DNA of 64,000 nt from assembly GCA_963662175.1 (NCBI GenBank), contig OY759222.1:1904713-1968712 (forward strand), given 5' to 3'. The DNA comes from Aradus depressus. Lineage: Eukaryota; Arthropoda; Insecta; Hemiptera; Aradidae. The notes beneath the pieces were generated by a model. The model did no database searches and was not told where the DNA came from. It worked only from the letters and a program-made list of their open reading frames with translations. Made by a program: the position numbers and the translations under genes. Shown here in pieces: positions 59,601-63,961 of the stretch (positions within the stretch are counted from its first letter, which is position 1; each line of letters opens with the position of its first letter).

Positions 59601-61208
59601 CACGTACTAGCTGGGATGCCGGTTGTTGCCCAGCCGTACTAGCTGGGATGCCGGCTGTTGCCCAGCTCATACTAGCTGGGATGTCGGCTGTTGCCCAGCA
59701 CATACAACCTGAGGGATCGGCTGTTGCCCAGCTCATACTAACTGGGATGTCGGCTGCTGCCCAGCACATACTAGCTGGGATGTCGGCTGTTGCCCAGCAC
59801 GTACTAGCTGGGATGCCGGCTGTTGCCCAGCTCATACTAACTGGGATGCCGGCTGTTGCCCAGCTCATACTAACTGGGATGCCGGCCCTTGCCTATGAAC
59901 ACTAATCAGCTCAATAGTCATAGCATCACCACCCCCAAAAGATGTATTTTACGCATGTCATTTAGAAGTTCGATCACTTTTTTATAATATGGAATGTTTA
60001 AAAATGTGAATATTTATTTAGTCCAACGCAAGTATGGGAAACTCTCGAATGTTGAGAGATTACTGTATTCAAATATAAAATAAGTAAATAAATAAAGTAT
60101 ATTTTCTGTTTCAGGACACTCTACTGGAACATTCCTATAATGACAGTGCTCTTTTCGCTCTCCTGGATAGTTGGAATGGTCATATTCGCCAATTACGTCA
60201 ATTGCGATCCTAGAGCTCTTGGATATATCACAGATATTGATGAAATTGTGCCATTTTACGTTGAAGACAAATTCTACTTTTTGCCTGGATTTTTGGGTCT
60301 TATAATGGCCTGTCTCTTCAATGGGGCTCTCAAGTGAGTATTATTGCCGTCAATCATCATTTTGTGTTATGAAGTTTAAGAATATTGTTATTTAAATAAA
60401 ATAATGTGGTATCGTAATAATTCTGATGTAATTAATTGATTTATAAATATTGTCTTGAAAACATCAACTATTAGGCTCCAGTCCAGCTAATGCTGGTTGA
60501 ATAATAGTCTCATTTCTTTTCTCTCTTTCCCCCTCGCCTCGCCATCTTTCAATATATTATTACAATTCAAATTATTTCTAATATAAGTCTATTAAGAATA
60601 GAGAAGAATTCTTCCAGTCTACGACCCCCAAAAAGAAACTTCTGAATCTTAAAAATGTGGAATTTACTTGATTGCTTAAAAAATGTAAAAAAAAAAATTC
60701 AATCAATAATTAATTGTATGCGAGTACCCATACCATTAATAAATAAAAGAAAAATGCAGAGAAACTAATAATTGTTTAATTCTATGCTTTTTAAGCTTCT
60801 CAGATGTTTCCATGTTTTCTGCATATCTTCGTAAGGTGCCTTTTTTTTCAGAGGATGTATCGAGTCGATTTCACGCCCTTTCTTCACAATAAAGGATTCG
60901 TTGGGCGTGAAATCGACCCGAAATATCCTTGGAAAAAAGTGAGACACTTCTAGAATATATTCCGAAAATATGAAATATTGAATTATAATTAAATTCCTGA
61001 TTGCAATGATTTTCCTAGTTAATAAATGTTATTTTCTATCGAATGCGATTTATTTAATTCTAATTGGTCTCTACTTATTGTTATTTCAGTTTGATGGTAT
61101 CAAATTTGAACTCATTGGCCATCGTGATGTGGGAGGACTTCTTCTTTCAAATTCCCGCCTTCAAAGGGTTCAGTGACCAAGCTCAACTTTGGTTCATTAA
61201 AATTTTGG
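38314..61208 (+). CDS. SLC5-family transporter (SMCT/SMVT-like), 7 exons, 3'-incomplete
   Basis: Joined exons: 38314-38518, 50654-50787, 50931-51119, 56306-56463, 59090-59230, 60115-60333 and 61090-61208, about 388 residues. Phase is kept at every GT-AG junction. The product is a multi-pass plasma-membrane solute symporter of the LeuT fold, closest in pattern to sodium-coupled monocarboxylate and multivitamin transporters. Family landmarks in order are FLGYPSELYYRG (67-78), FVPVYYSLGITSVYQYLDLR (99-118), GGLRTAILADVAQ (177-189), WDLDPTVR (230-237), QQNFVQRYCSM (258-268) and SNLNSLAIVMWEDF (353-366). Full-length members are ~550-650 residues, so the C-terminal third lies beyond 64000. The ATG sits one base after an acceptor, so an upstream noncoding exon is expected. 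Oddity: Arg at 59 and 65 in the first core helix. Substrate and sodium dependence cannot be read from sequence. Confidence 0.88.
38751..38905 (+). repeat. 24-bp tandem repeat x6
   Basis: Starts are at 38751, 38775, 38799, 38823, 38847 and 38871, plus a partial at 38895. The unit is GCCATATACCCTATATTTTG followed by AGAT. It lies in intron 1, 230 bp after exon 1. Confidence 0.95.
38905..39305 (+). pseudogene. LINE endonuclease remnant in intron 1
   Basis: ADHPDDTSHDGAAVLIKSSL, then AAAITLHTRH and, after frameshifts, FIAGGDP (frame change) WGSRLCTPRGRSL, PTYWPTSRRKLPDLLDFFV and HKGL. This is the order of the apurinic-type endonuclease of jockey-type LINEs (GGAAVLI, GGDxNAKH-like, WGSR, PTYWP, LDFFV). 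It differs from the element at 2.1-6.5 kb, so it belongs to another lineage. It is broken by frameshifts and stops and has no reverse transcriptase downstream. Confidence 0.75.
39410..39680 (+). repeat. Repeat B copy
   Basis: CAGTTATTATAGTTTTTATG, TAGGTGTCATCCTTATG, CATTTCGTATTGATCCATTC and ATCGGGAGTTATCATC followed by CACAGACACATACAG. Confidence 0.7.
39681..40842. other. intron 1, no gene
   Basis: AT-rich intronic sequence with a Repeat B end at about 40075-40165 and GTGAATCATCGTCATTGTAC at 40803. Nothing else is supported. Confidence 0.4.
40843..41075 (+). repeat. SINE-A copy, head truncated
   Basis: It starts at the B-box (GAGTTCGAAACCC) and runs to GCCCAGGCATTAATCATAAT. It lacks the AGCACGCCGTCC block. 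Confidence 0.82.
41076..42019. repeat. intron 1, includes a dispersed repeat
   Basis: At 41370-41640: TTTTTTATACCTATAGTATA, AGGAAGTATTG, CGGCGATGTCTGTCTGTCTG, GGAACGTTGCGAGCGTTC. The overall layout is Repeat B-like (palindromic end, ACGGATTTTTACG, CTGTCTG) but the sequence differs, so it may be a distant relation. The remainder is AT-rich. Confidence 0.4.
42020..42150 (+). repeat. SINE-A 3' fragment
   Basis: CCTAGGTGAATAAAAA through CCACCAGAACGACGAAAGAG and the AGCGCTCTGGTA core to GGCCGGCATGAATCATAAC. Confidence 0.8.
42196..42442. mobile_element. MITE, 247 bp, with ~55-bp terminal inverted repeats
   Basis: The left end AATATATGTGATGTGGCCATG then GGACTTTCTTATACAAACCA is matched by the right end read in reverse (AATATACGTGATGTAGCGATT then GGACTTTCTTATACAAACCA). 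There are no coding regions. The flanks are AT-rich, so the target duplication is not resolved. Confidence 0.85.
42484..43165 (-). pseudogene. LINE reverse transcriptase 3' remnant in intron 1
   Basis: On the - strand: SYIRITDIRFNKNIQHQTNS-like frame, IRQ/RAFQSKTLRLIT-like pattern with frameshifts, NNRTLHTNL, then PPRRLKRRWNRDLLPP near 42815. These fit the tail of a jockey-type ORF2 (the QSKTLRLIT position equals FQNKILR in the larger element). About 330 bp of A-rich 3' region lies between the frame end and 42484. Confidence 0.6.
43371..43671 (+). repeat. 43-bp tandem array x7, with 3-unit higher order
   Basis: Starts are at 43371, 43414, 43457, 43500, 43543, 43586 and 43629. The unit is (T/C)GTGAAGTAGCAGGAACAAG, then GCTTATCTTG(G/A)CAAAC and AAATATC. 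The two variable sites give the order T-G, C-A, C-G, T-G, C-A, C-G, T-G, an exact 129-bp higher-order period. Confidence 0.96.
43672..45290. other. intron 1, no gene
   Basis: AT-rich. A 9-bp G-run lies at 44069-44078 and Repeat B blocks at 44110-44280 (GAATTAATCAATTAACTTTT). On the - strand at 44450-44515 is CCTGAAGAAGACTCAGTGTT then GAAAGC, a member of the recurring GAAG..GAAA motif set. Confidence 0.4.
45296..45545 (+). repeat. SINE-A copy
   Basis: GGGCACCGGTAGCTCAGAGG, then GCGGGTTCCAAACCCAGCC, GGGACGTTAAGC and the AGCGCTCTGGTA core to GCCCGGGCAAGAGTCATAA. AATTATAA occurs near both sides but not exactly at the edges. Confidence 0.85.
45668..46660 (-). repeat. Repeat B copy split by a Harbinger element
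   Basis: The left part 45668-45736 (AATTGAATCCAAAAAT, CTGTCTGTAGATACCGTAA) and the right part 46375-46660 (CTGCCGATAGAAAGAATGTT, GTGTATCCAGAACCCTCAAT, GATTCTCAGTCAAATC, GAGAGCGAAAACTAAATTG) join into one continuous Repeat B sequence if 45737-46371 and one TAA are removed. Confidence 0.8.
45737..46371. mobile_element. PIF/Harbinger-derived element, TAA target duplication
   Basis: 635 bp. The ends are GGGTACGTCCATAGTGCACC and, in reverse, GGGTACGTTCATAGTGCACC, flanked by TAA (45734-45736 and 46372-46374). A 3-bp TWA-type duplication is the superfamily hallmark. The + strand has ATGGAAGCCGATACAGAC (start of the accessory gene). The - strand has the transposase N-terminus with MELSHEDLLCILLTTDN and RTRLEEVNTILYYLNSKL (45983-46243). 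The central part is deleted. Confidence 0.88.
46661..47445. other. intron 1, no gene recognised
   Basis: 46665-46690 (CAGGGTTCGTGGGTTCCAGTCC) looks like a decayed tRNA B-box region. The open stretches at 46634-46858 and 46894-47171 are unplaced. Confidence 0.35.
47446..47555 (-). repeat. SINE-A fragment with deletion
   Basis: CTTCAATTACCAGAGTGCTC, GTCACTCTTGTGGACATGAA, then GGACCGCCAATTAACGTCCC and CTGAAGGACGG. Confidence 0.72.
47556..48372. other. intron 1, no gene
   Basis: An AT dinucleotide run at 47619-47644 and AT-rich intronic sequence. Confidence 0.4.
48619..48977 (+). pseudogene. MADF-domain protein fragment (Harbinger accessory gene)
   Basis: ATG at 48619 reads MEADKDILMSTVFLKSAIWD and then hits a stop after DI. 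In another frame MADF C-terminal features follow: LRDQFAIEMGTFPPCRSGD, ESKWPYFKLLMFLVDIV and KPRTTSSNLKSSKT. The W-x-x-L-R-D-x-F helix start is preceded by a deletion of the domain middle. An acidic tail follows. It is a DNA-binding accessory protein relic, not a host gene. Confidence 0.75.
48985..49190 (-). pseudogene. Harbinger transposase N-terminal fragment
   Basis: From the - strand ATG at about 49186: MELSREDLLCILLTTDNIYH, then RTRLEVGQYHTLLAQLKAHP and EKFYEYFRMDKQTFDYTLNS. This is the conserved N-terminal block of HARBI1-like transposases (R-x-x-x-G-x-Y-H-T-L ... F-x-x-Y-F-R-M). The catalytic DDE region is missing. Confidence 0.8.
49309..50210. other. intron 1, AT-rich
   Basis: No gene. 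It contains the SINE-A fragment at 49705-49828. Confidence 0.4.
49705..49828 (+). repeat. SINE-A 3' fragment
   Basis: ATACTTCCATAGTAGAGGTC, CCACCAGAGTGACTTAATAG and the AGCGCTCTGGTA core to GGCGTGAGTCACTATAACT. Confidence 0.78.
50211..50450 (-). repeat. SINE-A copy, head lost
   Basis: TTAGTTATTATGAGTCATGC, CCGGGCTTTAACTTCGATG, CTACCAGAGCGC, CTACTGTGGGAGTTC, TCTTTAACGAGTCTCTGAC and ATCCGAAGAACGGGGTGCTC. Confidence 0.85.
50654..50787 (+). CDS. Transporter exon 2
   Basis: Acceptor TACTGTTCAG ends at 50653 and donor CAG/GTAAAT at 50788. Residues 69-113: GYPSELYYRGSAMWETLYGM then ILAFPLVCYFFVPVYYSLG and ITSVYQ. This is the second core helix of the fold with the family's FxPVYY motif. It ends in phase 0. 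Confidence 0.93.
50931..51119 (+). CDS. Transporter exon 3
   Basis: Acceptor CTTGTTTCAG ends at 50930 and donor ATG/GTACGT at 51120. Residues 114-176: YLDLRFKSRIVRCLASGTYV, IRSILNLGVTVFTPCVALKT and the helix WVSITAIVTLSIFFVMM. The YLDLRF turn is a strong SLC5 signature. Phase 0 at both ends. Confidence 0.93.
51236..51500 (-). repeat. SINE-A copy in intron 3
   Basis: ATGATTCAAGCCCGGGTATT, CTACCAGGGCGCTC, CTACTATGAGCCTCC, GGGACCATCGCTTTATGTCC, then part of the head (CCGAGTTTCGAACC). Confidence 0.85.
51590..51900 (-). repeat. Diverged Repeat B-like segment
   Basis: It contains TTTGAGATTCACGGAAAAAC and an 11-bp G-run (51827-51837) followed by CGCTAAACATAAAA, the family's run position. Most of the rest is too diverged to align by eye. 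Confidence 0.35.
51925..52022 (-). repeat. SINE-A head fragment
   Basis: ACCTCCTAGATAAAAAACAC, GGGCCTCGACTGGG, TTTCGAACTCGCAATCTTG and AGCTCAGTAAGCAAG. Only the 5' (tRNA-like) part is present. Confidence 0.75.
52023..53291. other. intron 3, no gene
   Basis: AT-rich. ATTTCATGAAAATCCGATT at 53251 matches the repeat type at 11.35 kb. Nothing else is supported. Confidence 0.4.
53292..53316. repeat. Poly-C tract
   Basis: 25 consecutive C. Confidence 0.95.
53341..53679 (-). repeat. SINE-A, best full-length reference copy (339 bp)
   Basis: Read on the - strand: tRNA-like head GGGCGTCGGTAGCTCAGTGG, B-box GAGTTCGAAACCC, TTATATCTGGGAGGTGAAAT, CCGTCCTTCGGATGGAACG, GTACGATGTCAGGTACTCGT, AAATTTAGGGTAGGCAAAAT, TTAGGACTCCCACAATAGAG, CCACCAGAGTGACGAAAGAG, CGCTCTGGTAGTAGGCGATA, TGACCTCGTAGTTAAAGCCC, GGGCATGAGTCATAAAACC and the tail TAACCTAAC. 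It sits in intron 3. No clear target duplication remains. Confidence 0.93.
53685..53925 (+). repeat. Repeat B copy
   Basis: CAAAGAACGAATTAATCAAT, CGTGCCGATACGTTCATTCT, ATCGGCAGTTATTAGGG, CCCCCCTTCCCTTTGGTCG and TGGCTGAAAAACAATAGGTG. Confidence 0.8.
53926..54424. other. intron 3, no gene confirmed
   Basis: After CCAACCTACAG (54137) the + strand is open to a TAA at about 54281 (TVNLCNRMDVPLNVCVGD ... GYPLYETMCGKRI). It is acceptor-like, but it would break the transporter frame and is unrecognised. Confidence 0.3.
54425..54690 (-). repeat. Repeat B copy
   Basis: TCTGAGAGAATGAATATATA, TTATCAACACAAAATTTATT, TTGATTTTCAACCAAATCGA, GAGAGGGAGAGCGATAACTT and AGTATAGGGGAAGTTATGTA then ATCGGTC. Confidence 0.75.
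54691..55985. other. intron 3, no gene
   Basis: Around 55000-55020 the sequence GTGGGCTTCAAGCCCATCTTC is a short hairpin of the GAAG..stem type; a related one is at 55163-55205. Otherwise AT-rich. Confidence 0.4.
55509..55541. repeat. Interrupted poly-G tract
   Basis: G runs broken by one T and one A over ~33 bp, then TGCCTCAG. Confidence 0.95.
55986..56222 (+). repeat. SINE-A copy, diverged
   Basis: TTAGGCACCGGTGGCTCAGG, GCTTGCTTACTGAGCTCAGG, GGGATGTGAAGCGATGG, GAGTGACGAAAGAGCTCTCT and GGTAGTAGGCGATTTGACC. It ends ~85 bp before exon 4. Confidence 0.85.
56306..56463 (+). CDS. Transporter exon 4
   Basis: Acceptor TGTTACAG ends at 56305 and donor CAA/GTAATA at 56464. Residues 177-228 plus two bases: GGLRTAILADVAQLLVMVGC, SVAIILQGTI, then an extracellular stretch NCRRPPPMWSMHPGLMNGST and FF. 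GGLRxAILxDVxQ is the family's helix-5 signature. The linker is Pro-rich and unlike textbook members. Confidence 0.92.
56464..57585. other. intron 4, no feature
   Basis: Nothing supported. Confidence 0.4.
57590..58490 (-). pseudogene. LINE C-terminal remnant with A/T-rich 3' region, intron 4
   Basis: On the - strand, FNSTFISFLVQASSLYNSLP, PPIRHSPSV and FSNSS fit the carboxy end of many non-LTR ORF2 proteins (F.VRA..LWNSLPP.IR). Stops and frameshifts follow, then ~600 bp of T-rich sequence (- strand). The family is not assigned. Confidence 0.5.
58460..58609 (+). repeat. 28-bp tandem repeat x5
   Basis: Starts are at 58460, 58488, 58516, 58544 and 58572 plus a partial. The unit is AATTTTTTTTCAAGCACTAG then CGACACTT. 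Copies are identical. Located in intron 4. Confidence 0.96.
58610..59089. other. intron 4, 3' end, no feature
   Basis: AT-rich sequence ending at the exon 5 acceptor (GATTCACAG). Confidence 0.4.
59090..59230 (+). CDS. Transporter exon 5
   Basis: Acceptor CACAG ends at 59089 and donor AA/GTAAGT at 59231. It completes Asn229, then residues 230-275 plus two bases: WDLDPTVRVTTVTAIVGQLF, MSLSIFGCQQNFVQRYCSMS and SQSKVK. NFVQRYCSM is one of the most conserved SLC5 motifs. Confidence 0.94.
59353..59889. repeat. 33-bp minisatellite, ~16 units, intron 5
   Basis: The unit is GCTGTTGCCCAGCACGTACT then AGCTGGGATGTCG. Because 33 is a multiple of 3 and the unit has no stop in several frames, long open frames of 106-214 codons occur on both strands. 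They are not genes. Copies differ at a few sites (GTACT/CATACT, AGCTGG/AACTGG, ATGTCGG/ATGCCGG). Confidence 0.95.
60115..60333 (+). CDS. Transporter exon 6
   Basis: Acceptor TTCTGTTTCAG ends at 60114 and donor AA/GTGAGT at 60334. It completes Lys276, then residues 277-348 plus two bases: TLYWNIPIMTVLFSLSWIVG (helix), MVIFANYVNCDP, a loop ALGYITDIDEIVPFYVED and LPGFLGLIMACLFNGAL (helix). Confidence 0.94.
60334..60835. other. intron 6, no feature
   Basis: AT-rich; nothing supported. Confidence 0.4.
60836..60951. repeat. Hairpin element in intron 6
   Basis: CGAGTCGATTTCACGCCC pairs with GGGCGTGAAATCGACCCG around a 27-bp loop. The outer flanks (AAGGTGCC... / ...GTGAGACACTT) pair weakly. CCCGAAATATCC follows the stem. 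Confidence 0.8.
61090..61208 (+). CDS. Transporter exon 7
   Basis: Acceptor TTATTTCAG ends at 61089 and donor GG/GTAAGT at 61209. It completes Asn349, then residues 350-388 plus one base: LMVSNLNSLAIVMWEDFFFQ, then IPAFKGFSDQAQLWFIKIL. The LNSLA segment is the helix-8 sodium-site region of the fold. No later exon is visible to 64000. Confidence 0.9.
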
Positions 61209-61502
61209 GTAAGTTCATTTATATGACTCTTAAACTCTATTCGTATGTACTTCGGAGTGACACCCAGAGGCTCTGCCTGTTCATAATGAGATCCTAGAGA
61301 AGGCAGTAAACATACAGGGTGCCCTCCACGGCCGACTGAATTATGAAAGCTGCGGCTAAATCTCTCTCAAAAATAAAATTAAATGTACTAATATATATAT
61401 TTTTTAAATAGATAGATACAAATCTGGAAACTTCAGTAATTGTTTACTGAGTATGGCCGGTAGCGGAGCACAGATAATAAAATTTGTTCAGTAAATTGAT
61501 TT
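61209..61502. other. intron 7, no feature
   Basis: The open stretch beyond the donor is read-through of the intron, not exon. Confidence 0.4.
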
Positions 61503-61692
61503 CCATTGATACCTTTTTTTTTTACTTTCCCCAGCTGTACGAAGTAATGAACGAAAATAATTGGTCTGAAATTCAATTTTGAGATCTCACAGGAACTATA
61601 TTTTTTCCGACACCCCCCCCCCCCCCTGCTTCCAAAAATGAAGAATAAACTTCCTGTATGTAAACAAGATAAATATCGATAGAATGAATATA

Positions 61693-62300
61693 CCATTCTA
61701 GCCAATCGCGTCCAGGTTTGTCAATAACTGCTTGATCGTTCAGAAATCCAATGTCAAGGTGATGCTGACAGTTTTCTTTGATGCTAAGGGTGTTGTTCAC
61801 CACGAGTACCTCCCCCAAGGTTCCATAGTGAACCAGAATTACTACATTGAAGTTCTGAAACGTCTGAGGGACGCCATCCGTCGCAGAAGGCCAGAAATGT
61901 GAAGGAGTGGCGACTGATTTTTCCATCACGACAACGCTCCAGCCCATTCAGTCCTCAGAACTCGTGAGTTTTTCGCCAAACACTCGATCACTGTTTTTCC
62001 CCACCCCTCCTACTCACCTAACCTTGCTCCTTGTGACTTTTTCTTGTTCCCCAAACTCAAAAGACCCTAGAAAGGAAGAAAATTTGAGAAGATTCCCAAG
62101 AGTAAGGCAGATGCAACGAAGCAGCTGAAGGACATTAGAAAAGAAGCGTAGCAGGACTGTTTCAACAAGTTAAAACACCATTGCGATAAGTTTGTGCGTT
62201 GGGGAGGAGAGTACTTTGAAGGGGACCCAGACATGTAACTTATAAATAAAGTATATTTTGTTTTATGACGTCAGTCCACGTCCTTTTTGAACAGACCTCG
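61693..62300 (+). mobile_element. Mariner element remnant inserted at TA
   Basis: TA flanks both ends (61691-61692 and 62301-62302). The right end TCCTTTTTGAACAGACCTCG is typical of a mariner terminal repeat. The left end lacks a matching inverted repeat, so the element is deleted at its 5' side. The host sequence on both sides is one Repeat B copy. Confidence 0.82.
61717..62238 (+). pseudogene. Mariner transposase C-terminal pseudogene
   Basis: The frame reads KVMLTVFFDAKGVVHHEYLP, VNQNYYIEVLKRLRDAIRRR, stop, FFHHDNAPAHSVLRTREFF, HSITVFPHPSYSPNLAPCDF and FLFPKLKRP, stop, later WGGEYFEGDPDM. HDNAPAH and YSPNLAPCDFFLFPKLK contain the second and third catalytic acidic positions of the DDE/D mariner transposase. 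The N-terminal DNA-binding half is missing, and at least three in-frame stops and a frameshift are present. Confidence 0.9.
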
Positions 62301-62570
62301 TATTGACATGAAATTTTATATTAGTATCCAAAAACCCATAAGGACTACATCAATTTTGCACAGAAGGAGATCGTAGGAGGGTGGTGGGGCTTAATAACCG
62401 TAGCAAAAACCATAGTAATTGTCCAAGTAATGAGTGTTTCGACAAGAAATTTAGTATGAGGATACGGAAGTGGCAGTGTAAGACACCTATTGATTTTCTT
62501 TCAAATCGGTAGATTAGTTGTGGAGGGAAACTGAATTGTTAGTTGATTAATTCGCACTGGGAAAATGAAT

Positions 62571-63163
62571 AACCGGGTTTTGTCTGTAAAAATATGTAAC
62601 ATAACATGTTTTGGGTATCAGAAACATGAAATTCAAGAGAAAACTCAACAAACTTCCATGTGGATACTTTCATTCTGTCGGAAGTTATCGTGCTCACAAC
62701 ACTCAGAGATTTGTTTTTCTTACTTCCTCAGCTATTCAAAGTATTGCGATAGTTATGTTATCCGTCAGAAATTCAATATTGAGTTGTTACCGAAATTTCA
62801 TCTTTTACGACTACCTAAATCCTAAAATAAAAATAAAAATAATAATAATTGTTTCATATGTTGACGTCATGTCGCTCATTTGCTGTAACAACGACATAGC
62901 TCAAAAATGGGCGTTTTTGAGTTACTGGCATAAGAAGAATCATTCTCAGATATACTTTTAGTGGGTAGAACGACACATCTGAGCTTCAACTGCTCGCCAA
63001 GAAAACAATTATTGCTGCGAGAATATCATAATTCAAAGTGAGGGTACTTATGAGATTAAGGGAGAAACTCAGTAAGGCCTGTAGCTGTTACTGTACATTT
63101 TCTCGTCTTTTACTGTATTCTTTCAATGTGTTTCTTAAACTTCTTTGGGGTGTTACATTGTTG
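62571..63163. repeat. intron 7, diverged Repeat B
   Basis: CTTCCATGTGGATACTTTCA, TCTGTCGGAAGTTATCGTGC and TTACTTCCTCAGCTATTCAA, then ATCCGTCAGAAATTCAATAT mark one copy at 62650-62820. The rest shows no feature. Confidence 0.55.
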
Positions 63164-63312
63164 GTTAATTCCGGCATTTCTTGCAGAGATGTCTTCTTAT
63201 TCTTTTTTCCGACAATATTTCGGGACTCTTACAAGTCCCTCATAGTGACCGGAAGAAGGGACTTGTGAGAGTCCGGAAATATTGTCGGAAAAAAGAATAA
63301 GAAGACACCTCT
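63164..63312. repeat. Hairpin element, related to 18166-18295
   Basis: TTCCGACAATATTTCGGGAC (left) pairs with its reverse complement GTCCGGAAATATTGTCGGAA (right), preceded by TTAATTCCGGCATTTCTTGC as at 18171. The loop holds ACTTGTGAGAGTCC next to CCGGAAGAAGGG. Confidence 0.8.
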
Positions 63313-63564
63313 GTATTCTTTCAATAAAATATGCTGATAAGTTATTTTCGAAAGTAATAAGGATCAAGTTATTACACGTTTTATTTACATGTTTTGTCTG
63401 TCAAAAGTAGATAGGTTTTAAATCAACTCCATGTTTCCCTCTTCAGATGGCTAACAAGTGAAAGATAACCATTTTGACGGTTAGATGAAAAATATGAAAC
63501 CAGTCTTTTTTGGAAATTAATGTATTTATGTCCCTAAAATAAAGGGAAACAAACTGGTCAGTAA

Positions 63565-63745
63565 CACCGCAATGAACTTCCCCAGCATGAAATAACTATG
63601 TTTCTGCTCTCCCTCTGAAACCAATTTTCCGATTTGTTAGAAAACCTACTCAGTAACTTGTGAATCCTCATACTAATATCTTGTCTCTACATTCATACCC
63701 GGGGAAAACTCAGCGAATTTCTGACCAATTACAGAACTCCATATA
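63565..63745 (+). repeat. Repeat B fragment
   Basis: CAATGAACTTCCCCAGCATG, TTTCTGCTCTCCCTCTGAAA and ATCCTCATACTAATATCTTG, then GCGAATTTCTGACCAATTAC. Confidence 0.65.
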
Positions 63746-63782
63746 TCTAAAGCAAAAGGATCAATGTTTGACAAGAGAGCTC

Positions 63783-63961
63783 ATTCCACCTGCTTACCGG
63801 CTACACAGCGCGTCTAGAGGTCATCATCTTGAGAACCGTTCTAAGGAGGTTTCACTGAATTCAGTTCATCTCCATTCCATCTGCTTACCGGCTACACAGC
63901 GCCTCTAGAGATCATCTTGAGAACCGTTCTAAGGAGGTTTCACTGAATTCAGTTCATCTCC
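63783..63961 (+). repeat. ~90-bp direct duplication
   Basis: Two units (63783-63873 and 63874-63961) share ATTCCA(C/T)CTGCTTACCGG and end AATTCAGTTCATCTCC. The second lacks 3 bp of GTCATCATC. Confidence 0.93.

Larger units (their letters stand above)
61503..62570 (-). repeat. Repeat B copy split by a mariner remnant
   Basis: Left part: TTTACTTTCCCCAGCTGTAC, GGTCTGAAATTCAATTTTG, a 16-bp C-run (61612-61627), ATATCGATAGAATGAATATA. Right part: TTGACATGAAATTTTATATT, CTATTGATTTTCTTTCAAAT, ATTAATTCGCACTGGGAAAA. The two halves continue each other across 61693-62300. Confidence 0.8.

Noticed and set aside
59224..59905. Long overlapping open frames on both strands (up to 214 codons)
   Set aside because: They are produced by a 33-bp tandem repeat without stops, inside an intron of the transporter; no domain and no independent signal.
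61209..61297. Continuation of transporter exon 7 as coding sequence
   Set aside because: GG/GTAAGT is a strong donor and family similarity stops exactly there.
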